The notes: generated by a model not told the origin, from the sequence alone. 64,000 bases of DNA from CAMYMQ01 sp963730305 (GCA_963730305.1 CAVSRB010000007.1:310001-374000); one strand, 5' to 3'. Counted from the first letter of the stretch, positions 43,090-52,732 are shown. Made by a program: numbers and translations.

Positions 43090-44625
43090 TCAGCTTCCCT
43101 TGCCCGCTTCGCGTTTGGCCGTGCCGTCGACCGGAATCGGCAGCCGCCATCCGAGCCCGGCGGCATCCGCGACGGGCTCGACGACGTCATCAAAGCACAT
43201 CGTCGTTCGCGCTGTCTCGCCATAGGGCGGCCATGCGGGCAGCGCCGGGGCCGACGGGTCGCCGGTCTTGGCGAAGGCGGCCCAGGCCGATTGGACCGCA
43301 TCGCTCAATCCCGCGACCGCAGCGGGGTCGGAGCCCGCCAGCATCGGCGACGTCGTCCACGCGTCCGGATTGCCGAAGACGAAGGGCAGCTCGAGGCAGT
43401 GGCAGGAGTCGAGGCCGGCCATCGGCGACTGCCAGTCGAAGCTGTAGACATAAGCCGCCCTGCCCTGCCGTCGGATCGCATCGGCGAAGGCGAGGCTCGG
43501 GCGCACGAACTTGAGGTCGGTTTCCGTATCGTTGACGATCTCGGCGAGGCTCCCCCCCGGCCGGCGGCGACGCGCCTCGGCCAGGTAGGCCGGCCCCTCG
43601 TCGCCGAAGCAACGGGTGTAGAAGTCCGCGACCTGTGCCTCCGTCGCCGCCTCGAAATCCGGGTCGAAGCGGAAGAAGGCCATCATCTCCTCGCGGGTCG
43701 CGCCGACGATGGCGTCGACATCGGCGAGCTCTCCCGCGGCGGCGACGGCCATCGGCGGCCGGTCGACCAGCTCGCCGTCCACGATTGGGGCGACCGGGCT
43801 CGCCACCCGGCCGAAGCTCTTCTTGGACATCCCGAGCGTGCGCGCCGCGACGAGCAATTTGTCCACCGGCGTCTCGGCCAGCGCCCCGGTCTGGGTCGCG
43901 TCGAGGCCGAGCAGGGCCATGAACTCGCCGGTCGTCGCTTCGGCCTCGGCGGCGCTCGCCGGCGTGATGCCGAGCGGCGCGCTCTGGACGATGGCGCGGG
44001 CGAACAGGCCGCGGCAGGCCCTGATCGCCATCAGGATGGCGATCGACCAGCCGCCCGCGGACTGGCCGAACAGCGTGATCGCCTCCGGGTCGCCGCCGAA
44101 GGCCTCGATATTGTCGCGGACCCAGCGCAGCGCCTCGATCTGGTCCTGCAATCCCATGTTGCCGGCCGAGATCCCGGGGATGCGCAACCAGCCGAGCGCG
44201 CCGAGGCGATAGTTGATCGTGACCACGATGACGCCGTGGCGGCGGGCGAAGGCCGCGCCCGAATACCAGTCGAGCGATCCGGCGCCGCTCGAGAAGGCGC
44301 CGCCGTGGATCCAGAACAGGACGGGCAGCGGCCCCGCTGCGTCCGCCGGCTTCCAGATGTTGAGGCTCAGGCAGTCCTCGTCCTGCTCCGCCTCGAAATC
44401 GCCCATCACGAGGTTGAGGCGGGACGCGCCCTGGGGCGAGATCGGACCGAAACGGGTCGCGTCGCGCTCGCCGGACCAGGGACCGACAGGAACCGGGGGC
44501 TTGAACCGGAGCGGCCCGACCGGCGGCTCGGCATAGCGGATGCCGCGGAAGACGTGGACGTCGCCCTGATCGACGCCGATCAAGGTGCCAAGGGGCGTAC
44601 GAACCGATGCCTGGGTCATGCTCAT
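43090..44625 (-). CDS. Type-B carboxylesterase
   Basis: 511 residues. Hallmarks are FRGIRYAEPPVGPLRFKPP, EDCLSLNIWKP, the oxyanion HGGAFSSG and nucleophile loop FGQSAGGWS. Glu and His complete the triad later, probably in the EIVNDTETDLKF region and SCHCLELPF. There is no signal peptide, so it acts in the cytoplasm on imported esters. Met 44625 (MSMTQAS) is chosen, with GGGAA upstream. It is the first gene of a nine-gene operon divergent from LysR. Confidence 0.9.
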   Translation of the reverse strand: MSMTQASVRTPLGTLIGVDQGDVHVFRGIRYAEPPVGPLRFKPPVPVGPWSGERDATRFGPISPQGASRLNLVMGDFEAEQDEDCLSLNIWKPADAAGPLPVLFWIHGGAFSSGAGSLDWYSGAAFARRHGVIVVTINYRLGALGWLRIPGISAGNMGLQDQIEALRWVRDNIEAFGGDPEAITLFGQSAGGWSIAILMAIRACRGLFARAIVQSAPLGITPASAAEAEATTGEFMALLGLDATQTGALAETPVDKLLVAARTLGMSKKSFGRVASPVAPIVDGELVDRPPMAVAAAGELADVDAIVGATREEMMAFFRFDPDFEAATEAQVADFYTRCFGDEGPAYLAEARRRRPGGSLAEIVNDTETDLKFVRPSLAFADAIRRQGRAAYVYSFDWQSPMAGLDSCHCLELPFVFGNPDAWTTSPMLAGSDPAAVAGLSDAVQSAWAAFAKTGDPSAPALPAWPPYGETARTTMCFDDVVEPVADAAGLGWRLPIPVDGTAKREAGKGS

Positions 44626-44671
44626 CCCAATTCCCGACTGTTCGAACTCAAACAATAACGGCTCGGGTGTC

Positions 44672-44696
44672 ATTGCACATCTGCGAATTGTGCAAT
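44672..44696. promoter_or_regulatory. LysR-type binding palindrome
   Basis: ATTGCACA (44672-44679) and TGTGCAAT (44689-44696) are perfect 8-bp arms with a 9-bp spacer, containing the T-N11-A style core of LysR boxes. They lie in the 105-bp region between the LysR gene and the divergent esterase operon, 35 bp before the LysR start. Confidence 0.7.
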
Positions 44697-44730
44697 ATTT
44701 CATCCCGAAAATGGGAAGACGGACGCCGGC

Positions 44731-45735
44731 ATGATCGACCTGAACGCGTTGCGCATCTTCGCCGAAGTGGTCGACGCGGGCGGCTTCTCGGCCGCCAGCC
44801 GCCGCATCGGCATCCCGACCTCGACGCTGAGCCGGCGGGTCGCCCGGCTGGAAGAACGGCTCGGCGTCCAGCTCCTCCACCGCAACTCGCGCAAGTTCGC
44901 CGTCACAGAGTTCGGCGGCATGCTGCACGAACACTGCCAAGCGATGGTGCGGGCCGCCCAGACCGGCATCGAGCAACTTCAGGAGCTCGTCGGCGAGCCG
45001 ACCGGGACGATCCGGATAAGCTGCCCCGTGGTGCTCGCCAACCATTTCGTGGGCAAGATCGCAGCGGCCTTCGCCCTCGCCCATCCGAACGTGCGGGTCG
45101 CCTTCGAGGCGATCACCCGGCCCATAGACCCGATCAACGACAATTACGACGTGGCGATTCAGGCGGCCTTCGAAGAGTTGCCCGACAGCCAGGCGATCGC
45201 CCGCAAGATCGGCGAGGCGGAAATGGCGCTCGTGGCGAGCCCGGCGCTGTTGGACAGGGTCGGCCGTCCCGGCCGGCCCGAACGTCTTGCCGACTACGAC
45301 GGTATCGGCTTCGGTAACGCGGACCAGGAGTGCTCCTGGAACCTGTGGGGGCCCGACGGGCGGCGCTTTACCCACCGCTTTCGGCCGCGGTTCGTGACCG
45401 ACAGCCTGCTCGTGGCCAAGGACGCGGCGGTCGCCGGCGTCGGCGTCGCGCGGCTGTCGACCTCGATCATGCGCGAGGACCTGGCTACGGAACGCCTCGT
45501 GCGCGTGCTCGATACGTGGACGCTGCCCAACGTCACCTTCCACGCCCTCTACCCGCCCCGACGCAGCATCGGGTCGGCGGCGATCCGGTTCGTCGACTTC
45601 CTGGCCGAGCGGTTCCAGCCGGAACGGTTCGCCGCCGGCCTGCTCGAATTCGAGGAGCAGTTCAGCGTCGATCCGGCCACCGCGCGGAAGCAGCGGATCC
45701 CGGTCCGGTCAGTCGATCCGGCCGTTGGCGGATAG
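44731..45735 (+). CDS. LysR-family transcriptional regulator
   Basis: 334 residues. The N-terminal helix-turn-helix DLNALRIFAEVVDAGGFSAASRRIGIPTSTLSRRVARLE spans residues 3-41, with a co-inducer domain containing GTIRISCPVVLANHF and GVGVARLSTSIM. It probably activates the divergent nine-gene operon when the imported substrate or its product is present; the palindrome between them supports this. The last 30 residues (DPATARKQRIPVRSVDP) look non-conserved and overlap the 3' end of the AI-2E gene by 27 bp. Confidence 0.92.
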   Translation: MIDLNALRIFAEVVDAGGFSAASRRIGIPTSTLSRRVARLEERLGVQLLHRNSRKFAVTEFGGMLHEHCQAMVRAAQTGIEQLQELVGEPTGTIRISCPVVLANHFVGKIAAAFALAHPNVRVAFEAITRPIDPINDNYDVAIQAAFEELPDSQAIARKIGEAEMALVASPALLDRVGRPGRPERLADYDGIGFGNADQECSWNLWGPDGRRFTHRFRPRFVTDSLLVAKDAAVAGVGVARLSTSIMREDLATERLVRVLDTWTLPNVTFHALYPPRRSIGSAAIRFVDFLAERFQPERFAAGLLEFEEQFSVDPATARKQRIPVRSVDPAVGG

Positions 45736-46752
45736 CATCACCGCGACCGGCCGGGTCTGCGGGAACTTGGCCAGCACGATCACCAGGATCACCATGATCG
45801 GCACGCACAGGAACATGCCGATGATGCCCCAGATGCTGCCCCACAGCACCAGGGACAGGATGATCACCAGCGACGACAGGTTGAGCGACCGGCCCATCAG
45901 CCGCGGCTCGACGAAGTTGTTCACCACCACCGGCACGGAGATCAGGACCGCGGTGACGGAGACGATCAGCGGCACGCTGGTGAACTGGACCACCATCAAC
46001 AGTGCCGGGAACAGGGCGCCGAGCACGGCGCCGATGGTCGGGATGAAGTTGAACAGGAAGATCAGGACGGCCCAGAACTCGGCGAAATCGACCCCGACCA
46101 CCTTCATCACGATGTAGGCGAGCGCGGCGACGAAGGCGCTGAGCCAGGTCTTGATCCGCATGTAGGTGTTCACGTCCTCGCCGATCTCGTGGAAGATCCG
46201 GCGCAGGTTGGACCGGCGCGTCTCGTCCTTGGCGATGGCGTCGAGCTTGCGCGCGAAGGTCCGGTATTCGAGCAGCAGGAACAGCACGTAGACCACGATC
46301 AGGCCGAGATCGCCGGCCAGCCCGGTGATCGCGCTGGCGATGTTCGAGATCATGGTGCGGAAATCGATCCGCTCGAGCGCGCTGTCGAACGGGTTCTTGT
46401 CGGTCAGGCCGAGCAGCTTGGTGCCGTCGTCGATCAGCTGCCGGAAGCGGTCCTCGTAGCGCGGCGCCGCGTCGATCACGCCGGTGACGCTGTTGTTGAT
46501 CAGGATGACGATCAACCAGATGGCGAACACCGCGGTCAGCACGGCGAGCAGCATCGCGGTGCCATAGGGCAGGTGGATGCCGTAGCGGCCGAGGCGCTGG
46601 AAGGAGTCCTTGAGGCTGAGGATCAGGTACCAGATCGCGATGGCGACGGCGAGCGGCAGCAGGAAGTTGCGCCCGATGATCAGCACGTAGACGATCAGGG
46701 CGATCAGGCCGAGCGCGGCGCAAATATTGAGGAAACGGTTAGACGTTGGCAT
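45709..46752 (-). CDS. AI-2E family transporter (PerM/TqsA-like)
   Basis: 347 residues with about eight membrane segments. LIGRNFLLPLAVAIAIWYLI, FNFIPTIGAVLGALFPALLMVV and VEPRLMGRSLNLSSLVIILSLVLWG are the family signature blocks. Members export autoinducer-2 or other small molecules or exchange ions; substrate not predictable. Met 46752 is used; a Met at 46806 would add 18 residues. Neither has a good ribosome site. Confidence 0.88.
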   Translation of the reverse strand: MPTSNRFLNICAALGLIALIVYVLIIGRNFLLPLAVAIAIWYLILSLKDSFQRLGRYGIHLPYGTAMLLAVLTAVFAIWLIVILINNSVTGVIDAAPRYEDRFRQLIDDGTKLLGLTDKNPFDSALERIDFRTMISNIASAITGLAGDLGLIVVYVLFLLLEYRTFARKLDAIAKDETRRSNLRRIFHEIGEDVNTYMRIKTWLSAFVAALAYIVMKVVGVDFAEFWAVLIFLFNFIPTIGAVLGALFPALLMVVQFTSVPLIVSVTAVLISVPVVVNNFVEPRLMGRSLNLSSLVIILSLVLWGSIWGIIGMFLCVPIMVILVIVLAKFPQTRPVAVMLSANGRID

Positions 46753-47057
46753 GGCTATCGCACGCTGCCGACCGGCCAAGACACTTAGGCCATCGCCCGC
46801 GGACATGCCAGAGAATTGAGGCTTTCCGCGCCCTGCGGCCCAGCCGCCGCCCGGTCGCCGCGGCGCCCGGCCGTCCGCCGGCGCCCGCTACGCCCGCCAT
46901 CGTGCCGCCCCGCACCCGCTGCCCCTCGGAAAATGCATCATCACGCCGCATCGCCGATAAATTGCGTCAATCCCTCGCAATTGGCTAGAGTAGTGCCAGC
47001 AACGCAAGACGTGGCTACAGAATCCACACTTTTTCATGCATGCCAGGAGGAGGCGAA
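46753..47057. other. Intergenic region before second LIV binding protein
   Basis: About 305 bp without a gene. It must hold the promoters for the divergent AI-2E and binding-protein genes, but I see no convincing -35/-10 pair. A GG-N10-GC pair at 46983-46996 only loosely recalls sigma-54. The AGGAGGAGG ribosome site at 47045-47053 belongs to the next gene. Confidence 0.5.
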
Positions 47058-48291
47058 ATGTCGAGGATACATCTGAGTGGAAAGCGCGGGATCGGGGTGT
47101 CCCTGATCGCCGGCGCCGCGATGGCGGTGTTGGCGGCGGGTCCCGCCCAGGCCGCAGGGGCCAAGATCGGGCTGCTCGGCGGCCTGACCGGCCCGATCGC
47201 GGCGCCGTTGGTGCACATCGTGAAGTCGGCGCAGTTCGCCGTGAAGCAGGTCAACGATCAGGGCGGCATCTTGGGAGGCAAGCTGACCCTGGTGCTGGCC
47301 GATTCCAAGTGCGACCCGCAGTCGTCGGCGGCCGCCGCCAACAAGCTGGTCAACGTCGACAACGTCGCCGGCATCGTCGGCGCCATGTGCTCGAGCGCGA
47401 CCATCTCGGCGGCCAACTCCGCCGCGATCCCGGCCGGTGTCGTGATGATCTCGCCGGCTTCGACCTCGCCGGCGATCAGCGCGATGAAGGACAAGGACTT
47501 CGTCTTCCGGACCGCGCCCAGCGATTCGCTGCAGGGCAAGATCCTGGCCCGCGTCGCTGATCCGCCTCGGCATCAAGAAGGTCGCCCTGACCTACGTCAA
47601 CAACGACTACGGCAAGGGCCTCGCCGACAACTTCCGCAGCGAGTTCACCAAGCTCGGCGGCAAGATCGCCGGCGACCAGGCGCACGAGGACAAGAAGAGC
47701 TCCTATCGTTCGGAGATCGCCACCCTCGCCAAGGGCGGCGCCAAGCGGCTGGTCGTGATCGGCTATCCGCAGTCGAGCGTGCCGATCATCATCCGGCAGT
47801 CGCTGGAAGGCGGCCTGTTCAAGCTGTTTGCCGGCCCGGAGGCGCTGTTCGACAAGAAGCTGTGGAAGACCATCGGCGCCAAGAACCTGAACGGCATGGT
47901 CTACACCCGTCCGGTGCCGCCGGCCGGCGTCGGTCCGAAGACCTACAACGCCGCGTTCAAGAAGGCGCATCCGAAGGCCGCCGGCCAGCTCTACACGCCG
48001 GAAACCTATGACGCGACCTTCCTGCTGGCGCTGGCGATCCAGAAGGCGGGCACCACCGACCGGACCAAGGTCCGCGACGCGCTGCGCATGGTCGCCGACG
48101 GCAAGGGCACCAAGATCTACCCGGGCCAGTGGAAGAAGGCGGTCGCGCTGATCAAGGCCGGCAAGGCGATCGACTATGTCGGCGCGTCCGGCACCGTCGA
48201 CTTCGACAAGAACGGCGACGTCACCGAGGCCAGCTACAAGCTGTTCCGCGTCGTCAAGGGCAAGCCCGTCGATCTGGGCTACGTCAAGTAA
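47058..48291 (+). CDS. livK: LIV-type ABC substrate-binding protein, one-base frame break
   Basis: A signal peptide ending GPAQA is followed by GAKIGLLGGLTGPIAAPLVH, FAVKQVNDQGGILGGKLTLV and MCSSATISAAN, a Leu/Ile/Val-binding-type protein. The frame breaks near 47560 (apparent one-base insertion); correction gives ARV-LIRLGIKKVALTYVNNDYGKGLADNF and a normal product of about 410 residues. AGGAGGAGG precedes ATG 47058. Its permease and ATPase genes are on the opposite strand and converge on it, unlike the usual single operon. Confidence 0.82.
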
Positions 48292-48350
48292 GCTTAAGTA
48301 GGCATCGTCGATCCGGGGCCGTCACCCCTCGGCGGCCTCGACGCGATCGG

Positions 48351-48379
48351 ACCGGCTCCTCCCCTCGGGAGGGGCCGGT
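48351..48379. terminator. Bidirectional terminator between convergent transporter genes
   Basis: ACCGGCTCCTCCC (48351-48363) pairs with GGGAGGGGCCGGT (48367-48379) around a CTC loop. It ends transcription of the binding-protein gene; the T-rich side TTCTCGTTC is modest, so efficiency on the other strand is uncertain. Confidence 0.65.
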
Positions 48380-48385
48380 TCTCGT

Positions 48386-49345
48386 TCAGGTCTGCTGGTC
48401 GGGTTCCGGCTCGCGGACGACGGGCGGTTTCTCGGGAATGATGCCGGTCGGGAAGCGCTGGAGGACGACCTGCAGCAGCAGGCCGATCAGGAAGATGCGG
48501 ATGTAGGGGAACCGCAGCGCCCAGTCTTCCGGCAGATAGCCGCTGAACAGGTCGGTCAGCGTCCACAGGCCCCAGATCACCACGGCGCCCAGGATTGCGC
48601 CCTTGTTGTTGCCGCTGCCGCCGACGATCAGCATCACCCAGGGCAGGAAGGTGACCAGCAGCGGCTCGGTCGCCTCGGGCGAGATCGTCTTGGTGTAGAG
48701 GGTGAACAGCCCGCCGAACAGGCCCATGATCGCGGACCCCAGGATGAAGGCCTGGAGGCGAAAGGCCTCGACGTTCTTGCCCGCCGCGGCGGCGGCCTCC
48801 TCGTTGTCGCGGATCGCCCGCAGCACGCGGCCCCAGGGCGCCGCCCAAGCGCGCTGGATGAGCAGGTAGAACCCCAGCAGGATCGCCACCACGAGCATCA
48901 GGAAGCCGATCTGAGCCCACGGCTCGGGGAGGCTCTCGAACGGCCGCGGCACCTGCTGGACGCCGAAGGAGCCGCCGCTGAACGACTGGAAGTTCTTGAA
49001 GGTGATCCGCAGGATCTCGGCGATGCCGACGGTTGCGATGGCGAGATAGTCGCTGCGCAGGCGCAGGCAGATCCGGCCGACGAGCCAGGCGACCAGGGCG
49101 GCGAAGACCATCGCGGCGATCAGGCCGACCACCACCGGCAGGCCGAACCCGCCCAGGTGGATGGAACTCGGCGGGCTGGTCAGGATCGCCGTGGAATAGG
49201 CGCCGACCGCGAAGAAGCCGGCGACGCCGACGTTGAACAGGCCGGTGAAGCCCCAGTTGATGTTCACGCCGAGGCAGCCGACGGCGTAGATCAGGGCGAC
49301 CGTCAGGAAGCCCAGCAGGTACATGAACAGGCCGAAGATTTCCAT
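48386..49345 (-). CDS. livM: LIV-type ABC transporter permease
   Basis: 319 residues, eight or nine membrane segments. NINWGFTGLFNVGVAGFFAVGAYS, LRLRSDYLAIATVGIAEI and WGRVLRAIRDNEEAAAAAGKN are LivM landmarks. It differs from the first LivM in the window, so this is a separate transporter. Start ATG 49345 shares a base with the LivH stop. A proline/acidic C-terminal end (PEKPPVVREPEPDQQT) is cytoplasmic. Confidence 0.92.
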   Translation of the reverse strand: MEIFGLFMYLLGFLTVALIYAVGCLGVNINWGFTGLFNVGVAGFFAVGAYSTAILTSPPSSIHLGGFGLPVVVGLIAAMVFAALVAWLVGRICLRLRSDYLAIATVGIAEILRITFKNFQSFSGGSFGVQQVPRPFESLPEPWAQIGFLMLVVAILLGFYLLIQRAWAAPWGRVLRAIRDNEEAAAAAGKNVEAFRLQAFILGSAIMGLFGGLFTLYTKTISPEATEPLLVTFLPWVMLIVGGSGNNKGAILGAVVIWGLWTLTDLFSGYLPEDWALRFPYIRIFLIGLLLQVVLQRFPTGIIPEKPPVVREPEPDQQT

Positions 49346-50268
49346 TACAGCACCCGTCCGCCGAACAGGCCCTGGGGCCGGAAGATGAGCATCAGGACCA
49401 TGACGGCGAAGGCGACGGCGGTCTTGTAGTCGGGCGCGATCAACGGCCCGTCGCCCAGCCACGGGAAGCTCGACAGCTCCTCCATCGCGCCGATGATCAG
49501 GCCGCCGGCGATCGCGCCGTAGGGCCGGCCGAGGCCGCCCAGGATCGCCGCGGCGAAGGTCGGCAGCAGCAGGTCCCAGCCCATCTGGGGGATCAGCCGG
49601 GTGTCCATGCCGAGGAAGGTGCCGGCGACCGCCGCCATGCCGCCGCCGATGATCCAGGTCCACATCACCACGCGCTCGGTGTTGATGCCGGAGATCCGGG
49701 CGAGATCGGCGTCATCGCTCATCGCCCGCATCGCCTTGCCGGTGCGCGTCCGCGTCAGCATGAAGTGGAGCGAGAACATCAGCCCGACGGTGACGACCAG
49801 GATGTAGATGTGGCGCTCCTGGATCCGCAGGGGCTCGAACATCGTGAGCGGGAACTGGATGCCGTCGGCGTAGTTGGTGACGTCGACACCGAAGAAGAGC
49901 TGGATCAGCGAGCGCAGCATCAGCGCGATCCCGAAGGAGGCGATCACCAGGATGATCGTCCGTGCCTTGCGGAACGGTTTGTAGAAGAATCGATCGATCA
50001 GCAGCGCCGCCGCCGCCGTGGCCAGGAAGGCGAATGGCAACGCGATCAGGACCTTGATGTTGACCGAGAGGTCTTCGAGCGCCGGAACGGCGTCCAGCAC
50101 GGCCACGAAAGCCAGGGCGATGTAGGCGCCGAACGCCATCAGATCGCCATGGGCGAAGTGGGCGAAGCGCAGGATCGCGTAGATCATCGACAGGCCGATC
50201 GCGCCCAGCGCGTAGATGCAGCCCAGCACGAGCGCCGGGATCAGATACTGATTGATGAAATCGATCAC
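49345..50268 (-). CDS. livH: LIV-type ABC transporter permease
   Basis: 307 residues. LGCIYALGAIGLSMIYAILRFAHFAHGD is the LivH opening, GKAMRAMSDDADLARISGIN the ATPase-contact loop, and LIFRPQGLFGGRV the end. GTG start at 50268. It follows LivF by 50 bp in the minus-strand order LivG, LivF, LivH, LivM. Confidence 0.92.
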   Translation of the reverse strand: MIDFINQYLIPALVLGCIYALGAIGLSMIYAILRFAHFAHGDLMAFGAYIALAFVAVLDAVPALEDLSVNIKVLIALPFAFLATAAAALLIDRFFYKPFRKARTIILVIASFGIALMLRSLIQLFFGVDVTNYADGIQFPLTMFEPLRIQERHIYILVVTVGLMFSLHFMLTRTRTGKAMRAMSDDADLARISGINTERVVMWTWIIGGGMAAVAGTFLGMDTRLIPQMGWDLLLPTFAAAILGGLGRPYGAIAGGLIIGAMEELSSFPWLGDGPLIAPDYKTAVAFAVMVLMLIFRPQGLFGGRVL

Positions 50269-50318
50269 GCCGTGCCCACGTCCCCTGCTCCGCTCCCCCG
50301 TGTGTCCCGCCCGCCGGC

Positions 50319-51020
50319 CTAGCCGCCGAGGAAGGATTCGACCACTTCGCGGTTGGCGAGCAACGCCTTGCCCGTGTCCGTGAAGCGGTTCTCGCCGGTC
50401 GACAGCACGTAGCCGCGATGGGCGATGCCCAGCGCCTGCCGCGCGTTCTGCTCGACCATCAGGATGCCGACGCCGGTCTTGTTGACCGCGATCACCCGTT
50501 CGAAGATCTCTTCCATGAACAGCGGCGACAGCCCCGCCGTCGGCTCGTCGAGCAGCAGCAACGCCGGCTCGGTCATCAGCGCCCGGCCGAACGCGACCAT
50601 CTGGCGCTGGCCGCCGGACAGCTCGCCCGCCACCTGCTTGCGCTTCTCCTTGAGCGGCGGGAACAGCTCGTAGACCTGGTCGATCACGGCGCGGAAGTCG
50701 TCGCGCCGGATATACGCCCCCATCTCCAGGTTCTCGTGCACCGTCAGGGTCGGGAAGACGTTGCGTTCCTGCGGCACGTAGGCCATGCCGCGGTGGACCA
50801 GCGCGTCGGGCGCGGTGTTGGTGATGTCGTCGCCGCGGAACCGGACCTGCCCCTCGCGCACCCCGACCAGGCCGAAGATCGCCTTCATCGCGGTCGACTT
50901 GCCGGCGCCGTTGGGCCCGACGATGACGACGATCTCGCCGTCGTCGACGGCGACGTCGACCCCCTTGAGGATGTCGGCGCCGCCGTAACCGCCGACCATC
51001 CCGGCCGCTTCGAGCATCAT
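50319..51020 (-). CDS. livF: LIV-type ABC transporter ATP-binding protein
   Basis: 233 residues. Walker A GPNGAGKST, signature LSGGQRQMVAFGRALM, Walker B LLLLDEPTAGLSP and the LivF-specific VPQERNVFPTLTVHENLEMG. The ATG at 51018-51020 overlaps the LivG stop, so the two ATPases are co-translated. Confidence 0.92.
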   Translation of the reverse strand: MMLEAAGMVGGYGGADILKGVDVAVDDGEIVVIVGPNGAGKSTAMKAIFGLVGVREGQVRFRGDDITNTAPDALVHRGMAYVPQERNVFPTLTVHENLEMGAYIRRDDFRAVIDQVYELFPPLKEKRKQVAGELSGGQRQMVAFGRALMTEPALLLLDEPTAGLSPLFMEEIFERVIAVNKTGVGILMVEQNARQALGIAHRGYVLSTGENRFTDTGKALLANREVVESFLGG

Positions 51021-51796
51021 GACGGGTGCGCCTCGGTCGGAACGCCGTGGCCCAGATAGGCCTCGATCACCGCCTCGTTGGCGCGGATATCGGCCATCGA
51101 GCCCTGGGTCAGGACGGTGCCCTGGGCCATGACGATGACCGGGTCGCACAGCCGCGCGATCAGGTCCATGTCGTGCTCGATGACGAAGAAGGTATAGCCG
51201 CGCTCCCGATTGAGCCGCTCGATGTCGCCGGACAGCTCGGCGAGCAGGGTCCGGTTGACGCCGGCGCCGACCTCGTCGAGCAGGACGACCTTGGCGTCGG
51301 TCATCATGGTGCGGCCGAGCTCGAGCAGCTTCTTCTGGCCGCCCGACAGGTTGCCGGCGAGCTCGTACTTGAGCGGGGTGAGCCGCAGGAAGGCCAGCAC
51401 GTCCTCGGCCTTGCGGCGGATCTCCTGTTCCTCGCGGCGAATGGTGCCCCATTGCAGCCAGGACCACATCAGCGTCTCGCCGCGCTGGTGCGGCGGCACC
51501 ACCATGAGGTTCTCGATCACCGGCATGCTGGAATATTCGTGGGCGATCTGGAAGGTGCGGACCAGCCCGCGGGCGAACAACTCGTGCGGCTTGAGCCCGG
51601 TGACTTCCTCGCCGTCGAGGTGCACCGACCCGCTCGACGGCGGGAACACGCCGGCGATGATGTTGAACAGGGTCGACTTGCCGGCGCCGTTCGGGCCGAT
51701 CAGTCCGGTGATCGAGCCGCCCTCGACCTCGACCGAACAATCGCGCACCGCCTGAATACCGCCGAAATGCTTGGAAACGTCACGCACAGAGATCAT
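51017..51796 (-). CDS. livG: LIV-type ABC transporter ATP-binding protein
   Basis: 259 residues. Walker A GPNGAGKST, LivG-type ARGLVRTFQIAHEYSSM, signature LSGGQKKLLELGRTMM and Walker B VVLLDEVGAGVN. In place of the usual DEP the sequence is DEV, with a possible effect on ATPase rate. No clear ribosome site precedes ATG 51796. It is the first gene of the minus-strand transporter operon. Confidence 0.9.
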   Translation of the reverse strand: MISVRDVSKHFGGIQAVRDCSVEVEGGSITGLIGPNGAGKSTLFNIIAGVFPPSSGSVHLDGEEVTGLKPHELFARGLVRTFQIAHEYSSMPVIENLMVVPPHQRGETLMWSWLQWGTIRREEQEIRRKAEDVLAFLRLTPLKYELAGNLSGGQKKLLELGRTMMTDAKVVLLDEVGAGVNRTLLAELSGDIERLNRERGYTFFVIEHDMDLIARLCDPVIVMAQGTVLTQGSMADIRANEAVIEAYLGHGVPTEAHPS

Positions 51797-51843
51797 GGAC
51801 GCCAAGCATAGCGGTGCAGCGGGCGTTGTAAATCTTTCACACG

Positions 51844-52731
51844 CTACTTCCCGGCCGCGGCGATCTGCCGCTCCCGGTTCATGACGTAGAGGCCGACGCC
51901 GATGATCACCGCGGCCGCACCGATGGTTATCGCGTCGGGGAACTCGCCGAACAGGACCAGCCCCATCACCAGCGCCCACAGGAAGGTCGTGTAGATGAAG
52001 GGCTGGACGTGCGAGGCCGGCGCGTTGCCGAGCGCCAGGATCAGCGCGTAATGCGCGCCGGCGCCGAGCAGCCCGGACAAGAGCAGCAGGCTCCAGCCCT
52101 CCAGGTCCGGGGCACGCCAGGCGAATGGCCCGATCGCGGTCATGATCACGGCGCCGACCACCGCGGTGTAGGCGAGCGTGGTCTGTGAGCTGTCGGTGCG
52201 GCTGACCACGCGGATCATCACCTGGTAGACCGCCCAGAAAGCGGCGCCGAGCACCGGGACCAGATGGTACCAGTGCAGCTCCTTGAACCCCGGCCGCAGG
52301 ATCACGACCACGGCGGCGAAGCCGATCGAGACTGCGACCCAGCGCCGCAGGCCGACCCGCTCGCCCAGGAAGACGACCGCGAGCGCGGTCACCATCAGCG
52401 GGGTCGACGCGGCGACGGCGTGGACGTCGGCGACCTGCAGGTAGCGAAAGGCCAGGGTGAAGGTGCCGATCTCGCACAGCATCAGCAGCGCGCGGACGAC
52501 CTGCAGCACGGGCCGGGGCGACCGGAACGAGCCGATCAGCCTGCCCGGGCCGATCAGCGCCGCCGCGAACGCCACGAAGATGACGAACCGCACCCACAGG
52601 ATCTGCGCCACTGAATAGGACTGGGTCAGGTGACGGGCGGTGGCGTCGAGGCACACGAACAGGAACATCGACAGGCACATCCAGGCGATGCCCACCATCG
52701 GGCGGTCGGGTCCGGCCTGGTACTGCGCCAC
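51844..52731 (-). CDS. EamA/DMT-superfamily exporter
   Basis: 295 residues, ten membrane segments in two repeats of five (starting at residues 12 and 155), each an EamA domain: IAWMCLSMFLFVCLDATARH and VPVLGAAFWAVYQVMIRVVS. RALLMLCEIGTFTLAFRYL marks the S-adenosylmethionine/RhtA-like branch, which exports small metabolites. GTG start at 52729-52731, one base from the cyclase stop at 52733; the two may be co-transcribed. Confidence 0.9.
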   Translation of the reverse strand: MAQYQAGPDRPMVGIAWMCLSMFLFVCLDATARHLTQSYSVAQILWVRFVIFVAFAAALIGPGRLIGSFRSPRPVLQVVRALLMLCEIGTFTLAFRYLQVADVHAVAASTPLMVTALAVVFLGERVGLRRWVAVSIGFAAVVVILRPGFKELHWYHLVPVLGAAFWAVYQVMIRVVSRTDSSQTTLAYTAVVGAVIMTAIGPFAWRAPDLEGWSLLLLSGLLGAGAHYALILALGNAPASHVQPFIYTTFLWALVMGLVLFGEFPDAITIGAAAVIIGVGLYVMNRERQIAAAGK

Positions 52732-52732
52732 G

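Noticed and set aside
46981..46997. Possible sigma-54 promoter (TTGGC-N7-GTGCC) before the second LIV binding protein
   Set aside because: The GG-N10-GC spacing fits, but the flanking bases match the consensus poorly and no enhancer-binding protein is nearby.
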